Source: Phycisphaerales bacterium UBA1845 (GTDB taxonomy: Bacteria > Planctomycetota > Phycisphaerae > UBA1845). Taken from it: a stretch of 18,713 nucleotides of DNA. Location: the NCBI GenBank assembly GCA_002338715.1, contig DDIR01000036.1, forward strand, positions 5,280-23,992, written 5' to 3'. How positions within the stretch are numbered: position 1 is the stretch's first letter; every line of letters starts with the position of its first letter. Positions 15,505-18,713 of the stretch are shown piece after piece. A program made the position numbers and the translations under genes. A model generated the notes under the pieces. It had not been told where the DNA came from. It saw only the letters and a program-made list of their open reading frames with translations, and searched no databases.

Positions 15505-16077
15505 GTGGCACTATCCTCTCAGGAAACTGAACAGAAGATCATCGACACGATGAAAGATGAAACCGGCGCGACGGTTAAGACCTGGTCCACGCGCCTTAAG
15601 AAATGCGGTTTCGAAAAACGAAACGACATGATCAAGTGGCTCAAGACCGAGCACGGCCTCAAGCACAACTATGCAGCCGTCGCGGTTGGCATGCACTTAA
15701 ACGGCGGCAAGCCCGTCTATGCGGACAGCGGCAACCTGCTCGACAATCAGCTCAAGGGCAAAGACGCGATGCGCCCGCTCTACGAAGCCGTCGAGAAAGC
15801 CGTCCTCAAATGGAACCCCAAGGTCGAAGTCCACCCCACCAAGACCTACGTCTCATTTCGAGGCAAGCGCGAATTCGCCGTCGCCGCAATCAAGGTCAAG
15901 GAAATCCGCGTCGGTTTCGATCTGGGCGATGCACCGTTTTCCGGCAAGCTTGAAAAGGCCAAATCACTCGGCGCGATGCCCCGCATCGGTCACATGCTGG
16001 TGGTCAAAGAGAAATCGGACATCGGCGCAGAACTGACCAATTCCTTAAAAGCTGCTTGGAAACGAATCGAAGGTTAA
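15505..16077 (+). CDS. DUF4287 + DUF5655 domain protein
   Basis: A 190-residue soluble protein of unknown function. The N-terminal part (4-62) fits DUF4287: MKDETGATVKTWSTRLKKCG, then MIKWLKTEHGLKHNYAAVAVG. The rest (75-188) fits DUF5655: MRPLYEAVEKAVLKWNP, TKTYVSFRGKREFAVAAIK, RVGFDLG, and a final IGAELTNSLKAAWKRI helix. These domain calls rest on remembered family patterns. DUF5655 proteins are often described near DNA-repair or stress genes, but no activity is established. GTG 15505 has AAGGAG seven bases upstream. It lies 22 bases after the SRPBCC gene, so it is in the same transcript. Confidence 0.8.
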   Translation: MALSSQETEQKIIDTMKDETGATVKTWSTRLKKCGFEKRNDMIKWLKTEHGLKHNYAAVAVGMHLNGGKPVYADSGNLLDNQLKGKDAMRPLYEAVEKAVLKWNPKVEVHPTKTYVSFRGKREFAVAAIKVKEIRVGFDLGDAPFSGKLEKAKSLGAMPRIGHMLVVKEKSDIGAELTNSLKAAWKRIEG

Positions 16078-16105
16078 CAATCACCAAACCATAAGGAGAC
16101 ACGCA

Positions 16106-16489
16106 ATGGCCCGCTACATCTCTTCCGTCGTCGTCGGCTTTATCCTCTGGACTGCGCTTTGGCTGGGCAGCAATGCCGCTCTTCAGGCTTCGATGCCCGG
16201 TGCATTTGAAACGTCCGGTGCAACTTCAAACTCGTTCGTCCTGGTCGGCATCCTTGGAATCGCGATTCTCGTGTCGCTGGTGTCGGGATACGTCACCATG
16301 ATCATCGCAGCCGGCAAATCGATGACCCCCGTGGCGATCCTTGGTATCGCCCTGCTCGCGGTCGGCATCTTCGTCCAAATGCAATACTGGAACGTCATGC
16401 CCATCTGGTACCACCTGTCATTCCTGACAGCCCTGCTACCTTGCAGCATCATCGGCGGCATGATCCGCATGCGATTGCACCAGAACTAG
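16106..16489 (+). CDS. four-helix integral membrane protein of unknown function
   Basis: A 127-residue inner-membrane protein I do not recognise. Hydrophobic segments at about 5-26, 44-69, 73-93 and 98-120 suggest four transmembrane helices; both ends would be cytoplasmic, with basic residues at the C-terminus (RMRLHQN). The first helix could also read as a signal anchor, but residues 27-43 form a short polar loop. ATG 16106 has AAGGAG seven bases upstream, the same ribosome binding site as the preceding gene. It is the last gene of the ArsR cassette, 28 bases after the DUF4287 gene. A hairpin follows its stop. Confidence 0.78.
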   Translation: MARYISSVVVGFILWTALWLGSNAALQASMPGAFETSGATSNSFVLVGILGIAILVSLVSGYVTMIIAAGKSMTPVAILGIALLAVGIFVQMQYWNVMPIWYHLSFLTALLPCSIIGGMIRMRLHQN

Positions 16490-16503
16490 AGCGCAATCGG
16501 CAG

Positions 16504-16520
16504 GGTGGGCCGTGCCCACC
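16504..16520. terminator. perfect GC hairpin between convergent genes
   Basis: GGTGGGC-CGT-GCCCACC has a perfect 7-bp stem and 3-base loop. It sits 15 bases after the membrane-protein stop and 22 bases after the end of the minus-strand glycosylase gene. Position suggests a bidirectional terminator, though neither side has a T-tract, so it may instead be a small dispersed palindrome. Confidence 0.5.
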
Positions 16521-16542
16521 AACGAAACTGAACACCAACCAA

Positions 16543-17424
16543 TCACGAATCACTGTCCTGCCAATCATCCTTGAGCAGCCGGGCCAATGACCGATCGGAC
16601 AACTTCTTTGCACCCGTCTGGCACGTGGGACAATAATTCGTTTCGCGATCCTTGTACCGAATGCGCTGCACGGACGCACCGCAGCCGGGGCAAGGTTTAC
16701 CGAATCGATTGTGAACCGCGAAGTCATCGCGATGGGCTGTGATCTCCCCGGTATCTGGAAACCGCTCGCCGAATTGCAAGCGCAAGCGATCGGTCCAATC
16801 CGCCAAGACGGTTCGCGCGGCATCGTACAACCGTTCAACCTGCGCGTTCTCAAGTCGCGACGTCAAAAGCATCGGCGACAACTTGGCCGCGTGAAGAATT
16901 TCATCGCTGTAGGCATTCCCGATTCCGGAAAACAAGCGCGGATCGGTGAGCGCCCGCTTGATTGTCCGGTTCTCACGACGCAGCGAACCGGCAAATTCGT
17001 CAAGCGATGCCGACATCACATCAATGCCGCCGCGATCATGCGATTGGAGCGCTTCGCGCCCGCGCTCGACATGAACCGACGCCCGCTTTTTCGAACCGGC
17101 TTCTGTGAGGATCAGCGTGCCCTGCTCAAAGTCCAACGCCAGCAACCCAATCTTCGCCGGCACCTTCGCTTTGACACCGCGCCAAAGCAACCGCCCAGCG
17201 ATCATCAGGTGGATCACCACGAACAAATCGTCATCGAGACAAAGCACGATTCGCTTGCCGATGCGCTGAATGTCGTTGATTTTCTTGCCGGCGACCGCGT
17301 CAATCGGCGGATCAAACGTCCGCACGAGAAACGGGCTTCGGAGTCGAACGTCCACTACCTCCGCCCCGACGACATGGCGACGAAGGGCTTCGACGTAGAT
17401 CGTGATGTCCGGCAGTTCAGGCAT
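16543..17424 (-). CDS. Fpg/Nei-family DNA glycosylase, divergent paralogue
   Basis: Base-excision repair glycosylase/lyase of 293 residues. It begins MPELPD, so Pro2 would be the Schiff-base nucleophile and Glu3 the acid. K57 (RIGKRIV), M74 (HLMIAGRL), N170 (GIGNAYSDE) and a C-terminal zinc finger (C245, C248, C265, C268 with RETNYC) are all present. The loop that in MutM reads RRFG is replaced by TEAGSKKRASVHV (107-119), so base-flipping or lesion choice should differ. The start must be ATG 17424, because an N-terminal Pro is needed; an in-frame ATG at 17490 would bury it. No Shine-Dalgarno is seen, consistent with the leaderless promoter upstream. It is about 25-30% identical by eye to the neighbour on the other strand. 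Exact substrate is unknown. Confidence 0.9.
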   Translation of the reverse strand: MPELPDITIYVEALRRHVVGAEVVDVRLRSPFLVRTFDPPIDAVAGKKINDIQRIGKRIVLCLDDDLFVVIHLMIAGRLLWRGVKAKVPAKIGLLALDFEQGTLILTEAGSKKRASVHVERGREALQSHDRGGIDVMSASLDEFAGSLRRENRTIKRALTDPRLFSGIGNAYSDEILHAAKLSPMLLTSRLENAQVERLYDAARTVLADWTDRLRLQFGERFPDTGEITAHRDDFAVHNRFGKPCPGCGASVQRIRYKDRETNYCPTCQTGAKKLSDRSLARLLKDDWQDSDS

Positions 17425-17432
17425 GCGGGTGC

Positions 17433-17462
17433 ATCTTACGCCCGACGCCGTCAGCCGATCAA
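17433..17462 (-). promoter_or_regulatory. candidate leaderless promoter for the minus-strand glycosylase
   Basis: On the minus strand TTGATC (17462-17457), an 18-base spacer and TAAGAT (17438-17433), each four of six consensus bases. The -10 ends eight bases before the ATG at 17424, so transcription would start at about the ATG itself. This supports the MPELPD start. Confidence 0.4.
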
Positions 17463-17466
17463 TCGG

Positions 17467-17495
17467 TTGGACGATTTCCCGGTACGCCATACGAT
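17467..17495 (+). promoter_or_regulatory. candidate leaderless promoter for mutM
   Basis: TTGGAC (17467-17472, poor), a 17-base spacer, and TACGAT (17490-17495, four of six). The -10 ends six bases before ATG 17502. It is back-to-back with the minus-strand promoter; no Shine-Dalgarno precedes mutM. Confidence 0.28.
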
Positions 17496-17501
17496 ATGCC
17501 C

Positions 17502-18323
17502 ATGCCCGAACTGCCCGAAGCCGAAACCATCACCCGCCATCTGCGCCGCGAACTGCTCAACAAGCGATTCGCCAGGGTCATCCATTGTCGGCGCGACGTC
17601 ATTCGGCACGGTCATTACCGCGAGTTGAGGTCGTTTCTAAACACGCCGATCACCCGCATCGATCGGCGCGGTAAGCGGCCCTTCCTCGAAATCGCCGACG
17701 GTCGCGGCATCGTGTTTTTCCTGGGAATGACGGGTCGCCTCAGCGTCTGCGATTCGACGACTGCGGTCGAAAACCACACGCACCTTCGGCTGCAATTGGG
17801 CGACAGCGACCGGGAATTGCGTTTCAATGATGCACGTCGATTTGGCGGATTCGGATTCTACACGCGCCGCAACGAATGCGAGCCGGTGGGGATCGACGGC
17901 TTGGGGCCGGAACCGCTGGACGTGACCGCGCCCCAGTTTCGAGACATCTGTGCGCGAGACCGTCAGATCAAAGCCCTGCTCCTCGATCAGAAATACATCG
18001 CCGGTCTGGGCAACATCTACGCCGACGAATCGCTGTTTCGCGCGGGCATCCATCCGCTCACGCCCGCGTCCAATCTTGATGCGAAGCAGGTCAGCCGACT
18101 GCTGCGTGCGATCAAGCGCGTGCTGACTGAGGCCATCGAATACGAGGGGACAACGATCATCAACTACCTGCACCCCGATGGTCCGGGCAACTTTCAAACG
18201 CGGCTTCGCGTCTATGGGCACGAAGGTGAAAATTGCCGGCGGTGCAAAGTGCCGATCGAGCGGATGCAGGTTGCGGGTCGAAGCAGTTTTGTATGCCCGA
18301 TGTGTCAGCCGCCCGCGGCTTAG
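17502..18323 (+). CDS. mutM: formamidopyrimidine-DNA glycosylase (MutM/Fpg)
   Basis: Removes 8-oxoguanine and formamidopyrimidines and nicks the strand. The 273 residues begin MPELPEAE (Pro2, Glu3 catalytic). Further signatures are K58 (RRGKRP), FLGMTGRL with M76, NDARRFG with R113 and F114 that fill the gap left by the flipped base, GLGNIYADE with N171, and the zinc finger C245, C248, C265, C268 with R260 in AGRSSFVC. The length is normal. ATG 17502 places Pro second; an in-frame ATG two codons upstream (17496) would not. It is transcribed divergently from the paralogue, 77 bases apart, and its stop overlaps the stop of the converging downstream gene (TTAG). Confidence 0.95.
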   Translation: MPELPEAETITRHLRRELLNKRFARVIHCRRDVIRHGHYRELRSFLNTPITRIDRRGKRPFLEIADGRGIVFFLGMTGRLSVCDSTTAVENHTHLRLQLGDSDRELRFNDARRFGGFGFYTRRNECEPVGIDGLGPEPLDVTAPQFRDICARDRQIKALLLDQKYIAGLGNIYADESLFRAGIHPLTPASNLDAKQVSRLLRAIKRVLTEAIEYEGTTIINYLHPDGPGNFQTRLRVYGHEGENCRRCKVPIERMQVAGRSSFVCPMCQPPAA

Positions 18324-18713
18324 TTGCTTGAAAGATCAAAGCCGATCAGTCGATCGCCATCGTGAATGATCAAGGCGTCACCCAGCATGATGGCGTTTTT
18401 GAAATTGGCGAACGGTTGAAGAAAATAGTGCGCGTCCTTGCTTTCGGTCGCACCCTTTTGAAGCGACCGCAATTCTTCAAGTCGCCAAATCGATTCCTTC
18501 CGAGCCGGTTTGACCAGTACGCGAAGCACGTTGCCAACGAACTTCGTGGATGCGATCTGCTCGCGGTTCAAGCATTCGATGCGGCCCAGCGATGCGCCGT
18601 TGGTTGCGTCGATGACTTGAACGAAACTCTCGCCGCGAACGAGCAAAAATCGATCGCAAACCGACAATGTCACCCGGGCGGGCGGCTTGACGCCGACGCC
18701 TTCAAACCGCCAC
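18320..18713 (-). CDS. C-terminal part of an unidentified, probably beta-propeller protein (5' end outside window)
   Basis: The minus-strand frame stays open to the right edge, giving the last ~130 residues of a longer protein ending at TAA 18322-18320. I do not recognise it. Patterns such as CDRFLLVRGESFVQVIDATNG and, near the end, GDALIIHDGDRLIGFDLS resemble blades of PQQ-like/WD-type propellers, where a strand pair is followed by a D-x-x-T/S-G turn. The middle (about 50-110) is charged and lacks motifs. No signal peptide or membrane segment lies in the visible part. Its stop overlaps the mutM stop by four bases, in convergent orientation. A GTG within the frame at 18673 is probably not the start, because the propeller-like pattern begins at that point and the frame continues upstream. 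Confidence 0.6.
   Translation of the reverse strand, partial: WRFEGVGVKPPARVTLSVCDRFLLVRGESFVQVIDATNGASLGRIECLNREQIASTKFVGNVLRVLVKPARKESIWRLEELRSLQKGATESKDAHYFLQPFANFKNAIMLGDALIIHDGDRLIGFDLSSN

Noticed and set aside
16711..17628. 305-codon plus-strand frame opposite the minus-strand glycosylase
   Set aside because: It lies opposite a glycosylase with intact catalytic motifs, runs into mutM in another frame, and resembles no protein.

Overview
The window is a dense, almost entirely plus-strand block of bacterial housekeeping genes, roughly 57-60% GC by eye. Envelope genes (BamA, an OmpH/Skp chaperone, LpxD, an LpxC-FabZ fusion, LpxA) show a diderm with an outer membrane and lipid A. The gene content, the acidic extensions on ribosomal proteins, the LpxC-FabZ fusion and the second Fpg-like glycosylase all fit Planctomycetota, most likely Phycisphaerae. 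That placement is inferred from protein character, not from a search.

Region 1 (1-2725): the end of a GlmU-type gene, then prs, rplY/ctc and pth. This is the glmU-prs-ctc-pth order known from Bacillus. It links UDP-sugar and PRPP synthesis to ribosomal protein L25 and peptidyl-tRNA recycling. The GlmU end is odd because the reading frame stops where the acetyltransferase part should begin.

Region 2 (2726-6591): rpsF, ssb, rplI and dnaB, the usual S6-SSB-S18-L9-DnaB cluster but with no rpsR. The rpsF leader can fold into a compact three-way junction containing a CCG, a candidate S6 (or S6:S18) autoregulatory RNA. dnaB begins inside rplI with a strong Shine-Dalgarno sequence, and its product has a long disordered N-terminal extension.

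Region 3 (6592-14353): an outer-membrane biogenesis run, bamA, ompH/skp, lpxD, lpxC-fabZ, lpxA and a Gfo/Idh/MocA oxidoreductase. Together these insert outer-membrane proteins and perform the first acylation, deacetylation and second acylation steps of lipid A synthesis. The oxidoreductase next to lpxA could be a GnnA-like enzyme making a 3-amino sugar precursor.

Region 4 (14354-16489): a small accessory cassette of an ArsR-family repressor, an SRPBCC/AHSA1 protein, a DUF4287-DUF5655 protein and a four-helix membrane protein. A TTGACA promoter whose -10 region lies inside a perfect inverted repeat sits directly before the repressor gene, so it looks autoregulated and nearly leaderless.

Region 5 (16490-18713): two different Fpg/Nei-family DNA glycosylases transcribed divergently from a 77-bp gap, then the 3' end of an unidentified, probably beta-propeller protein on the minus strand. 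I found no tRNA, rRNA, insertion sequence, CRISPR array or prophage gene. No gene-free stretch exceeds 300 bases.
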